Positions 1-8,632 are shown, counted from the first letter of the stretch. The stretch is 57,625 bases of DNA from SXOA01 sp051004015 (GCA_051004015.1 JBPCKT010000094.1:1-57625), one strand, 5' to 3'. Program-made: numbers and translations. The notes: a model not told the origin generated them from the letters alone.

Positions 1-176
1 CTGCCAAGTCCCCGCTCTACTTTTCCGCCCTGATCCCCCCCCCCCAACAACGGGGACAGTAACGGCGATCGCCCAGCGCAAGCTGCCCGGTAATGTTGAA
101 CCGGCGAAAAGGACCGACACAGCGCGCGGTCTCACCGGCCAGCTCACGCTGGCCGCTCGCCAGGGCGAAATGCCGG
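1..176. other. Contig edge with poly-C tract and a repeat fragment
   Basis: No gene is supported here. A run of about 13 C occurs near base 40, which looks like a sequencing or assembly edge. Bases about 125-170 (CACCGGCCAGCTCACGCTGG followed by CCGCTCGCC) match the palindromic repeat found again at 31838-31927, so the stretch downstream of the first gene is a repeat copy. Confidence 0.6.
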
Positions 177-2309
177 CTACACCTTCACGTCCTCGTTCCT
201 CACCTTGCCGGTGAAGGAGAGCTCGACCGAGCCCAGGCGGATGCCGGCTGGTTTGCTGGCGGGGAGAGCGAGGGGGCCATCGCTGGTCTTTTCAATGAGG
301 ATGGCGACGCCCAGGCCGAGGCCGAAGGAGAAGTTCGAGCCGGGCGTCGCGTTCACGAACTCCTTGGAGAGCTCGAAGCGGTCCATCCGTGGCATACCAT
401 CGGGCGTGAATTGCGGAATGAAGGGGATGCTGATGTGTTCCTTCCGCGCGGTGGCCTTCTTGGACGCTTCGGTGTACTGGAACAAGAGAAGCTTGCAGGA
501 AAAATGCTTGAGGAAGTTGGCGTCGTAGAAATCCTTGTCCGGCCCGAAGCCGCAGGCGGTGATGGCGACTTTGTAGGTTCCGGCGAACGGGCTGCGGACT
601 TCCTGAGCGAGCAGCGCGGTGGCTCCTTTGGGGATGTTGATCGGGAGAGCCCCTTCGAGGCCGAAGCCGATCTGTAATTTGCCAGGGAGTTTGAGCACCG
701 CGAGTGAGCTGCTCGTATCCGGCGTGGCGATTGGGGAAGCCTTCCAACCGCGAGGGCGGGCCGCCCCTTCCGCGGGCGAGAGCTTAGCAGCGCCCGTGAA
801 GTCGCTGTCGAGCAGCATCTGGTTTTCGTCGAAGGCGGGGACGCGGCTGGGGTCGCCCGTGCAGGTACAGCGGTCGAGGGTGGCGGGCACGATGCCCAGG
901 AGCTTGTGGAGCGGAGTGCCGATGGTCAGCTTGTGCTCGCGCCCTTCGCGGTCCTGGAAAGTGCTGGTGGGGTTGATGCCGACGAGGTGGAACAGCGTGG
1001 CGACATAGTCGTGCGGCTCGACCTTTTCCGTGGCGGGATAGCCCCCCTGCTTGTCGCTGCTGCCATAGACCTGGCCACCCGAGATGCCGCCGCCGGCCAG
1101 AGCGCAGGAGAAGACCGGGCCCCAGTGGTCCCGCCCGCCGTTGGGATTGACCTTGGGCGTGCGGCCGAACTCACCGACGGCGACGACCAGCGTCGTTTCG
1201 AGCAGCCCCCGCTCGGCGAGGTCTTCCAGGAGCGCCGAGAAGCCGACGTCGAACTGCGGACAGAGCACGTCCTCCACCCGCTCCGCGTTCTGGGCGTGGG
1301 TGTCCCACAATGGGTTGTCCACCGAGCTGTCCCCCGGCTCGCGCGGCCACTGGACGTGGACGAGGCGGACGCCGGCTTCCACCAGGCGGCGGGCGAGCAG
1401 GGTGCATTGGCCAAAACGATTGCGGCCGTAACGATCGCGGACTTTGTCCGGCTCTTTCTCGATGGCGAAAGCTTCGCGGGCCTTGCCGGAAGTGAGCAGA
1501 TCAAACGCCTGCCGCTGAAAGCCGCCGTAGAGATTAACCGCGGGGCCGCGTTCTTGCTGGGCGAAGTGTTTTTCCACTTGCTTGAGGAGCTGCTCGCGCC
1601 GCTTGAGGCGGAGCGGCGGCAGATCCGAGAGCCGCAGCCCTTCCACCTGGTAATCGGGGCGGGCAGGATCGCCGACAAAGCGGTCCACGTCCCATTCGCT
1701 CCCCATGATGCCGCCGGTCTGTCCCGCCGGCGTGACGCTGTCGTTCAGCCGGGCGATATCCGGCAGCCAGACGGTGGAAAGCGGCGGTAGCGTGTCGCTC
1801 GGCTTGAACTTCTTGACCAGGCTCCCCCAGTACGGCCAGTCCGTCGGCTGGATGGTGCGGCTGTTCGGCCCCGTATACTTGTAGCCGGTCCAGAGCCAGT
1901 AGCCGCTGGAATCGTGCGTGTTGTCGTTCGTGGAGAGCGAGCGGATGATCGCCAGCTTATCCGCATGAGCCGCCGTCCGCGGCAACAGCTCGCAGAACTG
2001 AATCCCCGGGACGTTGGTGCTGATCGGCTTGAACGGCCCGCGGACTTCCAGCGGCGCATCGGGCTTGGGATCAAACGTCTCATGCTGCGGCGGCCCGCCG
2101 GCCAGCCAGAGGAAGATCACGCTCTTGGCCTTTCCAAACGACTTATCCGTCGGCAGAATCCCCGGGGCAACCGTCGGACTCCCCCACACATTCCCCGCCA
2201 TCACCTGCGGCAACGACAGCCCGAGCGCCGACAATCCCCCCACGCGCAGCAACTCCCGCCGCGAGAAGCCGCTGCAAAGTCGGGCGGGGGAAGTGAGGAG
2301 GGAAAACAT
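177..2309 (-). CDS. DUF1501 sulfatase-like secreted protein with an extra C-terminal domain
   Basis: This is a 710-residue member of DUF1501, a family related to the alkaline phosphatase/sulfatase fold and greatly expanded in planctomycetes; its substrate is unknown. A twin-arginine leader (SRRELLRVGG, Arg16-Arg17) followed by a hydrophobic stretch predicts Tat export. Family hallmarks are WLAGGPPQHETFDPKPDAP early on and GEFGRTPKVN followed by GRDHWGP near residue 385. Ordinary DUF1501 proteins are about 430-490 residues, like the two others in this window; here about 200 additional residues (roughly 510-710) follow, with no motif I recognise. The gene lies 19 bases downstream of the Uma2 gene on the same strand. 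No DUF1549/DUF1553 partner is adjacent, which is unusual. The family call is firm and the biochemical role is unknown. Confidence 0.92.
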   Translation of the reverse strand: MFSLLTSPARLCSGFSRRELLRVGGLSALGLSLPQVMAGNVWGSPTVAPGILPTDKSFGKAKSVIFLWLAGGPPQHETFDPKPDAPLEVRGPFKPISTNVPGIQFCELLPRTAAHADKLAIIRSLSTNDNTHDSSGYWLWTGYKYTGPNSRTIQPTDWPYWGSLVKKFKPSDTLPPLSTVWLPDIARLNDSVTPAGQTGGIMGSEWDVDRFVGDPARPDYQVEGLRLSDLPPLRLKRREQLLKQVEKHFAQQERGPAVNLYGGFQRQAFDLLTSGKAREAFAIEKEPDKVRDRYGRNRFGQCTLLARRLVEAGVRLVHVQWPREPGDSSVDNPLWDTHAQNAERVEDVLCPQFDVGFSALLEDLAERGLLETTLVVAVGEFGRTPKVNPNGGRDHWGPVFSCALAGGGISGGQVYGSSDKQGGYPATEKVEPHDYVATLFHLVGINPTSTFQDREGREHKLTIGTPLHKLLGIVPATLDRCTCTGDPSRVPAFDENQMLLDSDFTGAAKLSPAEGAARPRGWKASPIATPDTSSSLAVLKLPGKLQIGFGLEGALPINIPKGATALLAQEVRSPFAGTYKVAITACGFGPDKDFYDANFLKHFSCKLLLFQYTEASKKATARKEHISIPFIPQFTPDGMPRMDRFELSKEFVNATPGSNFSFGLGLGVAILIEKTSDGPLALPASKPAGIRLGSVELSFTGKVRNEDVKV

Positions 2310-2328
2310 CGTGGACAGTCTGCTTTGG

Positions 2329-2982
2329 TTAGGTTAACTCCGCTTCGTCCAGGAACCTCTTGAGCTGAAACTCTCCATACTCCTTGCCACTCACCACGAC
2401 CTTGATCTTTTCCTTGGGGCCATGAATGCGGCAGTTCGCATAGTCAGGAGTTTTCTTGGATCCACTCGGGTCCGAGTATTCTTCGATCCGCAAGTCAACC
2501 AGATTGATAATCCAATACAGCGGGACTTTGGCCCGAGCGTAGATTCGTTTCTTCAGCCCTCTGTCGATTCGGAGCGAAGAATCGGAAACCTCAACGACTA
2601 GCGCCATATCCGCGGGCTGGGGATTGCCTTTGGCAAACTTCCGCCGCGTGCCATGAACAATCGCCACATCCGGCTCCGGCTCGCTGTCCTTGGTTGTAAA
2701 GGGGCTTTGTCCATGAATGAAGCAGCCGGGAATTTTGAGGGAAAGCAAGTATTCTCGCAGACTCTCGGAAACAATCCAGTGAGGAGGATTAATGGACATC
2801 TTGTAGACCAGTAGCCCCTCCAAAAGCTCGATGGGATCATTCGCAGCGAGAATCCCCTGGCGAAGCATCTTGTGGTATTGCGGAACACTAATCCGCATGA
2901 GCGACTCCACCGAGATGTCGGCAGCGTCCGGATCAAGTCGAAACGTCGGAGGTAGGATAGTTGCGCTGGCCACGATAATCAT
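2329..2982 (-). CDS. Uma2-family putative endonuclease
   Basis: The 217-residue product matches Uma2 (DUF820), a PD-(D/E)XK nuclease-fold family abundant in cyanobacteria and planctomycetes. Visible landmarks are DPIELLEGLLVYKM (residues 49-62), the PEPDVAIVHG strand with Asp105, ALVVEVSDSS with Glu131, and a basic helix after it (RGLKKRIYARAKVPLYWIIN) carrying the expected Lys around 144-145. Spacing of Asp, Glu and Lys fits an intact active site. Family members are often linked to mobile DNA, but no biological role is established. It is followed closely by the DUF1501 gene on the same strand and may be cotranscribed with it. Confidence 0.88.
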   Translation of the reverse strand: MIIVASATILPPTFRLDPDAADISVESLMRISVPQYHKMLRQGILAANDPIELLEGLLVYKMSINPPHWIVSESLREYLLSLKIPGCFIHGQSPFTTKDSEPEPDVAIVHGTRRKFAKGNPQPADMALVVEVSDSSLRIDRGLKKRIYARAKVPLYWIINLVDLRIEEYSDPSGSKKTPDYANCRIHGPKEKIKVVVSGKEYGEFQLKRFLDEAELT

Positions 2983-2993
2983 TCCCTAGTACT

Positions 2994-3022
2994 ACGTTAC
3001 CGCGAGGCGAAGGCCGGGTCAA
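2994..3022 (-). promoter_or_regulatory. Possible sigma-70 promoter for the Uma2 gene
   Basis: Read on the minus strand, TTGACC (3017-3022) is followed after 17 bases by TAACGT (2994-2999), a weak -10. Transcription would begin a few bases before the ATG at 2982, leaving almost no leader. The -35 overlaps the end of the neighbouring gene. Motif reading only. Confidence 0.28.
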
Positions 3023-4596
3023 CTTTGAATCCCCGCCAGCTTCTTCAGCAGCGGCACCAGCATCGCTTCGGGAAACAGGCAAAACGAATACTCGCGCGAG
3101 CCGAGGATGCGGGCGCGGTACAGGTCGGCGAGGATCTGTTCACGCTCTTTGCGCAGTCGTTCGCGGAGCGGCTCCAGAAGGGAGGACATGCGCTCGTTCG
3201 CTTGGGCGACCTGGTCGTGCCAGGACTTCTTCTGCTTCTCCTGCCAGCGATGTGCGATCAGCTCCTGCTTCTGCTTTACAAGCGAAGCGAATTCGGCCCC
3301 ATGATGACCGGAATAGTCCTCGAGAAACTCCTCGGGATGGTGGACGGAGTCGCGATACTTTTGGTCCAGCGCGGCTAGGTCCTCCGGCATCACTTGCGGC
3401 CTTTCCAGCGGCAAGCGGACGGTAGCGGTAGCGGTAACAAAGGCCGGCGGCTCGATGCCGAAGAAGCGGCGGATGATGGCGTCGGTGACTTCGTCGTACT
3501 TCGCCCCGCCAACGCCGTGGATGAACAGGTCGGAGAGGACCAGCCGGGCGTACATGGTGGTGATGAGGGCGCGGGGTCGGATGCGAATTTCCGGCGACGA
3601 GATGGCTCTCTCCCAGACCTGATCCTTCGTGAGCCGGAGCCCCGCTCGGTCAGTCACCTCCCAAGTATCACCCAAGCTTCGCGCAAACAGCCGCCGGCGT
3701 TGCGGTCGAGGCGCATCCCAGATCCAGAAGGGCATTTCCAGCCAGTCACCGTCTTCAGCGAGGTCTGGCACCGGGTGGGACTTGCTGCCGATATGGTTGA
3801 CCGCGCGATATTCCGCGAGCGACTGGTTGTAGATTGAATGAAACTCCGCTGTTTGTGACAACAATACTTTCAAGAATTGAAACCAGGCCGCGGAGCGGCA
3901 GACGCAGCGCACGCCATTCTCCAGAATGTTCGTCAGCCCTAGCTCGATTTCCAGTTCGCCGCATGCGCATGACAGCACGGCGTCTAGACCGAGTGAAGTG
4001 TCAATCTCTCGGGCGTGCGTCCACAGCTTCTCGATCAGAAGTGGAGACGACGGCGTTGTGCATGCGTTCTGGAGTGGAGCGTACGCAGCCAACACGCGCG
4101 AGTCGAAGGTATTCAAAACCTGCCGGTCAAGAACTTTCCGCTCCTCCCAGGGAATCGGCTCTCCCGCGGCGTCAAACGGAATTTCCTCGATCCGAGGCGA
4201 ATCTAACGAGCCACCTGGCACGCGAATGTTGGTCGTGCCCACCGTGTCATTGTCCACGATGAGATGGAGCGCCTCTCCTTGTACTTCGCTGGCTATTCGC
4301 GATACGAGAAAGTTCTTGAACCAAACGCCGGGATGGTACAGCGTGGGTTGATGTCCTGTTGCGATGAACGGCTTGGATAACAACTCGTCGCTACCATGCC
4401 AGAGCAGCCAGTCCCAACGTCCATGTTCCCGCAGAAATGAAAATGCGCAGCCGGAGAGTCGGTCCCAATCCTTCGCCAATTCCTGATTGCGGGCGACGAG
4501 CGCCGGAATCTCCGCCAGCGGCGGTTCGATGAGGGCCGACTGGTCCTCGGCCGGCGCGCGGAGACGGCGGTAACGAAGGGGATCGTCAGCCGCCAT
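3019..4596 (-). CDS. Uncharacterised protein, remotely BshC-like
   Basis: The 525-residue product has no signal peptide and no membrane segment, so it is probably cytoplasmic. The N-terminal third contains FIATGHQPTLYHPGVWFKNF (about residues 76-95) and, about 20 residues later, LHLIVDNDTVG. This resembles the order in BshC, the cysteine-adding enzyme of bacillithiol synthesis: TGQQ..GP.YT..K followed by an acidic ED-HD strand. The C-terminal quarter is a charged, probably coiled-coil stretch (about 415-495), ending in REYSFCLFPE, again reminiscent of the BshC tail. Length is close to BshC (about 540). The similarity is by eye and distant; key BshC residues are not all present. It sits alone, divergent from miaE. 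Alternative: a planctomycete-specific family of unknown function. Confidence 0.6.
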   Translation of the reverse strand: MAADDPLRYRRLRAPAEDQSALIEPPLAEIPALVARNQELAKDWDRLSGCAFSFLREHGRWDWLLWHGSDELLSKPFIATGHQPTLYHPGVWFKNFLVSRIASEVQGEALHLIVDNDTVGTTNIRVPGGSLDSPRIEEIPFDAAGEPIPWEERKVLDRQVLNTFDSRVLAAYAPLQNACTTPSSPLLIEKLWTHAREIDTSLGLDAVLSCACGELEIELGLTNILENGVRCVCRSAAWFQFLKVLLSQTAEFHSIYNQSLAEYRAVNHIGSKSHPVPDLAEDGDWLEMPFWIWDAPRPQRRRLFARSLGDTWEVTDRAGLRLTKDQVWERAISSPEIRIRPRALITTMYARLVLSDLFIHGVGGAKYDEVTDAIIRRFFGIEPPAFVTATATVRLPLERPQVMPEDLAALDQKYRDSVHHPEEFLEDYSGHHGAEFASLVKQKQELIAHRWQEKQKKSWHDQVAQANERMSSLLEPLRERLRKEREQILADLYRARILGSREYSFCLFPEAMLVPLLKKLAGIQS

Positions 4597-4666
4597 GAGG
4601 ATGTGCTCCCAATACGTTTCACTTCAGGATTTGCTCGATTCTACCATGAGAATCCACTAAACCGAC

Positions 4667-4720
4667 GCGCCAGCGAGGGAGGACACAGCTCTCCCTCGCT
4701 GGCGCTTCGGGTTAGTGATG
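4667..4720. repeat. Dispersed palindrome (LTRSASEG type)
   Basis: GCGCCAGCGAGGGAG (4667-4681) is the exact reverse complement of CTCCCTCGCTGGCGC (4691-4705), with a 9-base loop, followed by TTCGGGTTAGTGATG. Further copies of the right half lie near 37684 and 37928. It lies between two divergently transcribed genes, so it is not a transcription terminator for either. Confidence 0.85.
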
Positions 4721-4724
4721 ACGC

Positions 4725-4754
4725 TTGCCACAGCCGCGCGGCAGTCTCTACACT
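4725..4754 (+). promoter_or_regulatory. Candidate sigma-70 promoter of miaE (leaderless)
   Basis: TTGCCA (4725-4730), an 18-base spacer and TACACT (4749-4754). The expected start of transcription falls on or within a base or two of the miaE ATG at 4761, and there is no Shine-Dalgarno sequence between -10 and ATG, so the mRNA could be leaderless. Consensus reading by eye. Confidence 0.5.
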
Positions 4755-4760
4755 TGAGCC

Positions 4761-5336
4761 ATGCTGAGCCTGAAAACAACGTCCTCCCAGCGCTGGCTCG
4801 ACCAGGCGGCGGCGAATGTGCCGGAGCTTTTGATTGACCATGCCCATTGCGAGAAGAAGGCGGCGGGGACGGCGATGAACCTGCTGTTTGCGTATGTGGA
4901 GAACGTGGACCTCTGCCGGGCGATGACTGAGATCGTCCAGGAGGAGTTGGCTCACTTTCACATGGTTCTCGATATCCTGGCCGCTCGCGGCATCCCCTTC
5001 CGCAAGCTCAGCCCCAGCAGTTACGGCCGCAAGCTCAACGACCTGGTGAGCAAGCAAGAGCCCCGCCGGGCGATCGACCGACTGCTGGTGGCGGGACTGA
5101 TTGAGGCCCGCTCCTGCGAGCGATTCGGTCTGCTCCGCGACCATCTGCCTGACAAGCAACTGGCGGAGTTCTTCGGCGGACTGTTCGAGTCGGAAGCCCG
5201 CCATCACAGCACCTACGTCCGCCTGGCCAAATCTTTCGGCTCGGAGGACGAAATACGCCTGCGGCTGGAGGAGCTTGGCGACGCGGAAGCGGCCATCATT
5301 GCCGAAGGGGAAGCCGTACCCAGGATGCACAGCTAA
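4761..5336 (+). CDS. miaE: tRNA 2-methylthio-N6-isopentenyladenosine-37 hydroxylase MiaE
   Basis: MiaE is a non-heme di-iron monooxygenase that hydroxylates the isopentenyl group of ms2i6A37 in tRNA. The 191-residue product has the complete ferritin-like ligand set: Glu31 (HAHCEKKAA), Glu62-x-x-His65 (QEELAHFH), Glu115 (IEARSCERF) and Glu145-x-x-His148 (ESEARHH). Length matches the family (about 190-200). It stands alone at the head of a rightward group, with the zinc-ribbon gene following 11 bases downstream. miaA and miaB, needed to make its substrate, are not in the window. The start at 4761 leaves no room for a ribosome binding site after the candidate promoter, suggesting a leaderless message. 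Confidence 0.95.
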   Translation: MLSLKTTSSQRWLDQAAANVPELLIDHAHCEKKAAGTAMNLLFAYVENVDLCRAMTEIVQEELAHFHMVLDILAARGIPFRKLSPSSYGRKLNDLVSKQEPRRAIDRLLVAGLIEARSCERFGLLRDHLPDKQLAEFFGGLFESEARHHSTYVRLAKSFGSEDEIRLRLEELGDAEAAIIAEGEAVPRMHS

Positions 5337-5347
5337 AGTCATTCATC

Positions 5348-6457
5348 ATGCCGGAAATCGAATACCTCACCGAAGCCGTCGATAGCGAGGCCGCGGCTCC
5401 GCAGGGAAAGCCGTGCGAGTCGTGCGGCAGCCCGGTGGAGCCGCTCGATAAATTCTGCCCAGCTTGCGGCACTGCGAACCCGGCTTATGCAACGCCGCAG
5501 CTAGTGAGCGCTCAGGCCGCGGAGGAGTCCAAGCAAAAGCACTTCCAGTGTCAGACCTGCGGGGCGGAGGTGGCGACGGATCCCAGCCAGCTCAGTTACA
5601 CCTGTCCGTTCTGCGACTCCAACTATGTCACCGAAGTCCCCGCCGCCCAGTCCGGCCGCCAACTGGCGGAGTTCATCATCGGCTTTGCGGTGACGCCGGA
5701 GCAGGCCCTGGAAAAGTTCCGCGTGTGGCTCAAGGGGAACAACTGGTTTCGCCCCGGCGACCTGGCCGTGGCCTCCGTCGCCGACAAGTTGAAGGGAGTC
5801 TATCTGCCGTTCTGGTCGTTCTCGATGCTCGCCCAGAGCAACTATACCGCCAGCATTGGCGAGCACTGGTATCGGACGGAGACCTACACGACGACCGACG
5901 CCAAAGGGAACGTCACCACGCACACTCGGCAGGTACAGGAAACCGAGTGGTGGCCCCTCTCTGGCCGCCATCACAAGTACTACAGCGGCTACCTGGTCTC
6001 CGGCAGCAAAGGGCTGACGCAGGCGGACGCCGAACGGATCAAGCCGTTTAACTTGCCGGCTCTGAAGCGATACGAGGCCTACTTTCTGGCGGGGTGGCTC
6101 TCCGAGCAATACTCCGTAGAACGGGAAGAGGCGCTAAACCGTTGCCAGCAAGTCTTCCGGCAATGGGAGACGGGCAACATCGGCACGCACTTGCCCGGGG
6201 ACACGCATCGCAACATCGTGGCAAACACCCAGTTCAGCGACATCAACAGCGACCTCTGCCTGTTGCCGGTGTATGTCCTCTCCTACAAATACAATGGCAA
6301 GCTTTATCGCTACTTGCTCAATGGGCAGACTGGCAAATCGGCAGGCGACAAGCCTCTCTCCTGGCAGCGAATCACCATCGCCATCGTCGGCGGATTGTTA
6401 GTTGTGCTTTTGATTGTGTTACTCATCATGGCGTTGTCAGCGGCCTTCGGGAATTAA
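5348..6457 (+). CDS. Double zinc-ribbon membrane protein, copy 1
   Basis: The 369-residue protein starts with two zinc ribbons: CESCGSPVEP..FCPACG (about residues 23-40) and FQCQTCG...TCPFCDSN (about 65-92), each with two CxxC pairs. A middle domain of about 230 residues contains YLPFWSFS, YYSGYLVSGSKGL and CLLPVYVLSYKYNGKLYR, then LNGQTGKSAGDKPLSW. A single hydrophobic segment (about 343-365) ends the chain, so it is probably a tail-anchored membrane protein with the ribbons in the cytoplasm. The next gene is a diverged paralogue 6 bases downstream, so the two are surely cotranscribed and may form a complex. Zinc-ribbon proteins with this YxPxW middle domain are widespread and uncharacterised. 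Confidence 0.85.
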   Translation: MPEIEYLTEAVDSEAAAPQGKPCESCGSPVEPLDKFCPACGTANPAYATPQLVSAQAAEESKQKHFQCQTCGAEVATDPSQLSYTCPFCDSNYVTEVPAAQSGRQLAEFIIGFAVTPEQALEKFRVWLKGNNWFRPGDLAVASVADKLKGVYLPFWSFSMLAQSNYTASIGEHWYRTETYTTTDAKGNVTTHTRQVQETEWWPLSGRHHKYYSGYLVSGSKGLTQADAERIKPFNLPALKRYEAYFLAGWLSEQYSVEREEALNRCQQVFRQWETGNIGTHLPGDTHRNIVANTQFSDINSDLCLLPVYVLSYKYNGKLYRYLLNGQTGKSAGDKPLSWQRITIAIVGGLLVVLLIVLLIMALSAAFGN

Positions 6458-6463
6458 CGCCTC

Positions 6464-7447
6464 ATGGCAACCACCCTGCAAAAATGCACCGTCTGCGGCG
6501 GGATTCTCGATGAGGAGGACCTGTTCTGCGCCAACTGCGGGACCGAAGCCCCGCAGCCGGAAGGAGAGAAGGAGAAGTCGCACACGCAGCTCGCGACGCA
6601 CAACTTTGCCTGCGAAGGGTGCGGGGCCTCGATGAGTTACGATGCCTCGGCTCAGACGCTCCGCTGCCCGTTCTGCGGCTCGGAGAAGCTGCATGAGGAG
6701 AAGAACGCGAAGGTGCTGGCGCCGGAGCGGGTCGTCAAGTTCGAAGTTTCGCAAGACCAGGCGTTGGCCGCGCTCCGCAAGTGGCTTCCCAGCAGCTTCT
6801 GGCGGCCGAGTGACTTAGCGGAGCAGGCCGTGGTGACCGGGATGACCGGGGTCTATGTGCCCTACTGGGTCTTCAGCGGGCAAACCTTCACCTACTGGAC
6901 TGCCGACAGCAGCCAGGTGCCGTTCGGCGCACGGGCAAGTTGGTATCCCGTGTCGGGCGAGCACCGTGGCAACTACAGCGGCGTGCTCATCGGGGCCAGC
7001 GGCGTGCTGACGCCGGGGGAGACGCTTTCTCTCTGTCCGTTCGAGCTCTCCACGGGAGTGCCGCCCGAGCAGGTGGACTTGAACAACGTGGTCTACGAGC
7101 AGTTTCGCGTGCAGCGGAAATACGCCCGCCCGCTCGCCCAGCAGGGGCTTGAATCGCTCGAGGCCCAGGCTTGCCATCAGTACGTTCCCGGCAACTGCCG
7201 CAACATGAAGGTCAACGTGCGTGTGGAAAATCTGGCCGCGGAGCCGGTGCTGCTGCCGGTCTACATCATGGCGTACCAGTATCGGCAGAAGGTTTATCGC
7301 TTTCTCGTCAATGGGCAGACCGGCCGGCATAGCGGCACTGCGCCGATCAGCTACAAGAAGATTGCTGCGGTCATCGGCCTCGTGATTCTTGGGTTGCTGG
7401 GCCTCCTGCTGTGCCTGGGAGTGATTGGTGCGGTGGCGGGGAAATGA
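6464..7447 (+). CDS. Double zinc-ribbon membrane protein, copy 2
   Basis: A 327-residue paralogue of the preceding protein with the same architecture: ribbon 1 CTVCGGILDEEDLFCANCG (residues 6-24), ribbon 2 FACEGCGAS..LRCPFCGSEKL (about 47-73), the middle domain with YVPYWVFSGQTF, YSGVLIGASGVL and VLLPVYIMAYQYRQKVYR, then LVNGQTGRHSG and a C-terminal hydrophobic segment (about 301-323). The loop between YVPYW and the NYSGV motif is shorter than in copy 1. A local duplication followed by divergence is the simplest explanation. Function is unknown. No hairpin obvious enough to call a terminator follows in the 192 bases before mdh. Confidence 0.85.
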   Translation: MATTLQKCTVCGGILDEEDLFCANCGTEAPQPEGEKEKSHTQLATHNFACEGCGASMSYDASAQTLRCPFCGSEKLHEEKNAKVLAPERVVKFEVSQDQALAALRKWLPSSFWRPSDLAEQAVVTGMTGVYVPYWVFSGQTFTYWTADSSQVPFGARASWYPVSGEHRGNYSGVLIGASGVLTPGETLSLCPFELSTGVPPEQVDLNNVVYEQFRVQRKYARPLAQQGLESLEAQACHQYVPGNCRNMKVNVRVENLAAEPVLLPVYIMAYQYRQKVYRFLVNGQTGRHSGTAPISYKKIAAVIGLVILGLLGLLLCLGVIGAVAGK

Positions 7448-7639
7448 GCAGCGGGCGCGCCGCCGGGAGTTGTGAAGCATGAGGTCAAGGGGGCGCGTGT
7501 CACCCTTTTCGCCCCCCCGCTTGACGCTCCGGCGAGGACGGCGATATTCGATTCTTTGGTTGAACCGGCCGTGAGCGAAATTGGCGGTTTCGCTAGCAAC
7601 CGTGTTGAACTGCATCTTGCATCCGCATAGGAGCCGCAC

Positions 7640-8593
7640 ATGGGTCGCGCGAAGATAACGATCGTGGGGGCGGGCAACGTGGGGGCGACCTGCGCCCACT
7701 GGTGTGCCGCCGCCGAGCTGGGGGATATCGTCCTCTTGGACGTCCCCCAGACCGAAAAGATGCCGATGGGCAAAGCCCTCGATCTGATGCAGTCTTCGCC
7801 GATTGCCGGCTTTGACGCGAATATCACCGGAGCCACCGATTACGGACCTTCTGCCGGCAGCGACGTAGTCGTCATCACCGCCGGCATCGCCCGCAAGCCC
7901 GGCATGAGCCGCGACGATCTTCTCGCCACCAACGCCAAGATTGTGACCGCGGTCAGCGAGCAGGTGAAAGCGACGAGCCCCAATGCCGTCGTCATTGTCG
8001 TCAGCAATCCGCTGGATGCGATGGTGCAGCGGGCGTTTCAGGTGACCGGCTTTGCGCCGCAAAAGGTGATTGGTCAGGCGGGCGTGCTCGACACGGCCCG
8101 CTATCGGACGTTCCTGGCGATGGAGCTGGGCGTGAGCGTGGAGGATGTTTCGGCCCTGCTGATGGGCGGGCACGGAGATACGATGGTCCCCATGCCGAGC
8201 TGCACCAGCGTCGGCGGCATTCCGATCCGCCGGCTGCTCTCCGAAGAGAAGCTGAACGCGATTGTGGATCGCGCCCGCAACGGAGGGGCGGAGATTGTCG
8301 CGCTGCTCAAAACTGGCAGCGCATACTACGCCCCGGCTGCCGCGACCGCGCAGATGGTGGAAGCAATTGTGCGGGACAAGAAGCGGCTGATTCCGTGTGC
8401 CGCGTACTGTGACAAGGAATACGGCGTCGGCGGATACTACGTCGGCGTGCCGGTCATTTTGGGTGCGAAGGGAGTCGAGAAGGTCATCGAGCTGCAGCTC
8501 GATCCGCAGGAGAAAGCGGCGTTTGAGAACAGCGTCATCGCGGTCAAATCGCTCGTGAAGACGATGGGCGAACTGATGGCGAAGGCCGCGTAA
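7640..8593 (+). CDS. mdh: Malate dehydrogenase (LDH-like type)
   Basis: Cytoplasmic enzyme of the TCA cycle interconverting malate and oxaloacetate with NAD. The 317-residue product has the Rossmann loop GAGNVG (10-15) and Asp34, which favours NAD over NADP. The substrate loop is ARKPGMSRDDLL, with Arg85 and Arg91; an arginine at 85 rather than glutamine separates malate from lactate dehydrogenases. Further landmarks are SNPLDAM, the DTAR motif (Asp151, Arg154) and the catalytic His178 in GGHGDTMVP. All catalytic residues are intact and length is typical. AGGAG precedes the ATG at a reasonable distance. It is monocistronic by spacing. Confidence 0.97.
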   Translation: MGRAKITIVGAGNVGATCAHWCAAAELGDIVLLDVPQTEKMPMGKALDLMQSSPIAGFDANITGATDYGPSAGSDVVVITAGIARKPGMSRDDLLATNAKIVTAVSEQVKATSPNAVVIVVSNPLDAMVQRAFQVTGFAPQKVIGQAGVLDTARYRTFLAMELGVSVEDVSALLMGGHGDTMVPMPSCTSVGGIPIRRLLSEEKLNAIVDRARNGGAEIVALLKTGSAYYAPAAATAQMVEAIVRDKKRLIPCAAYCDKEYGVGGYYVGVPVILGAKGVEKVIELQLDPQEKAAFENSVIAVKSLVKTMGELMAKAA

Positions 8594-8602
8594 TTGTTGC
8601 CG

Positions 8603-8632
8603 TTGACAGGCTCCCATCCTCTGGCCTAAAAC
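8603..8632 (+). promoter_or_regulatory. Candidate sigma-70 promoter
   Basis: A perfect -35 TTGACA (8603-8608), an 18-base spacer and TAAAAC (8627-8632). It would give a leader of about 90 bases in front of the hydrolase-like gene at 8729. It follows the mdh stop by only a few bases. Confidence 0.45.

Noticed and set aside
4667..4720. Palindrome as a transcription terminator
   Set aside because: The flanking genes diverge from it, no T run follows, and identical text occurs elsewhere as a dispersed repeat.
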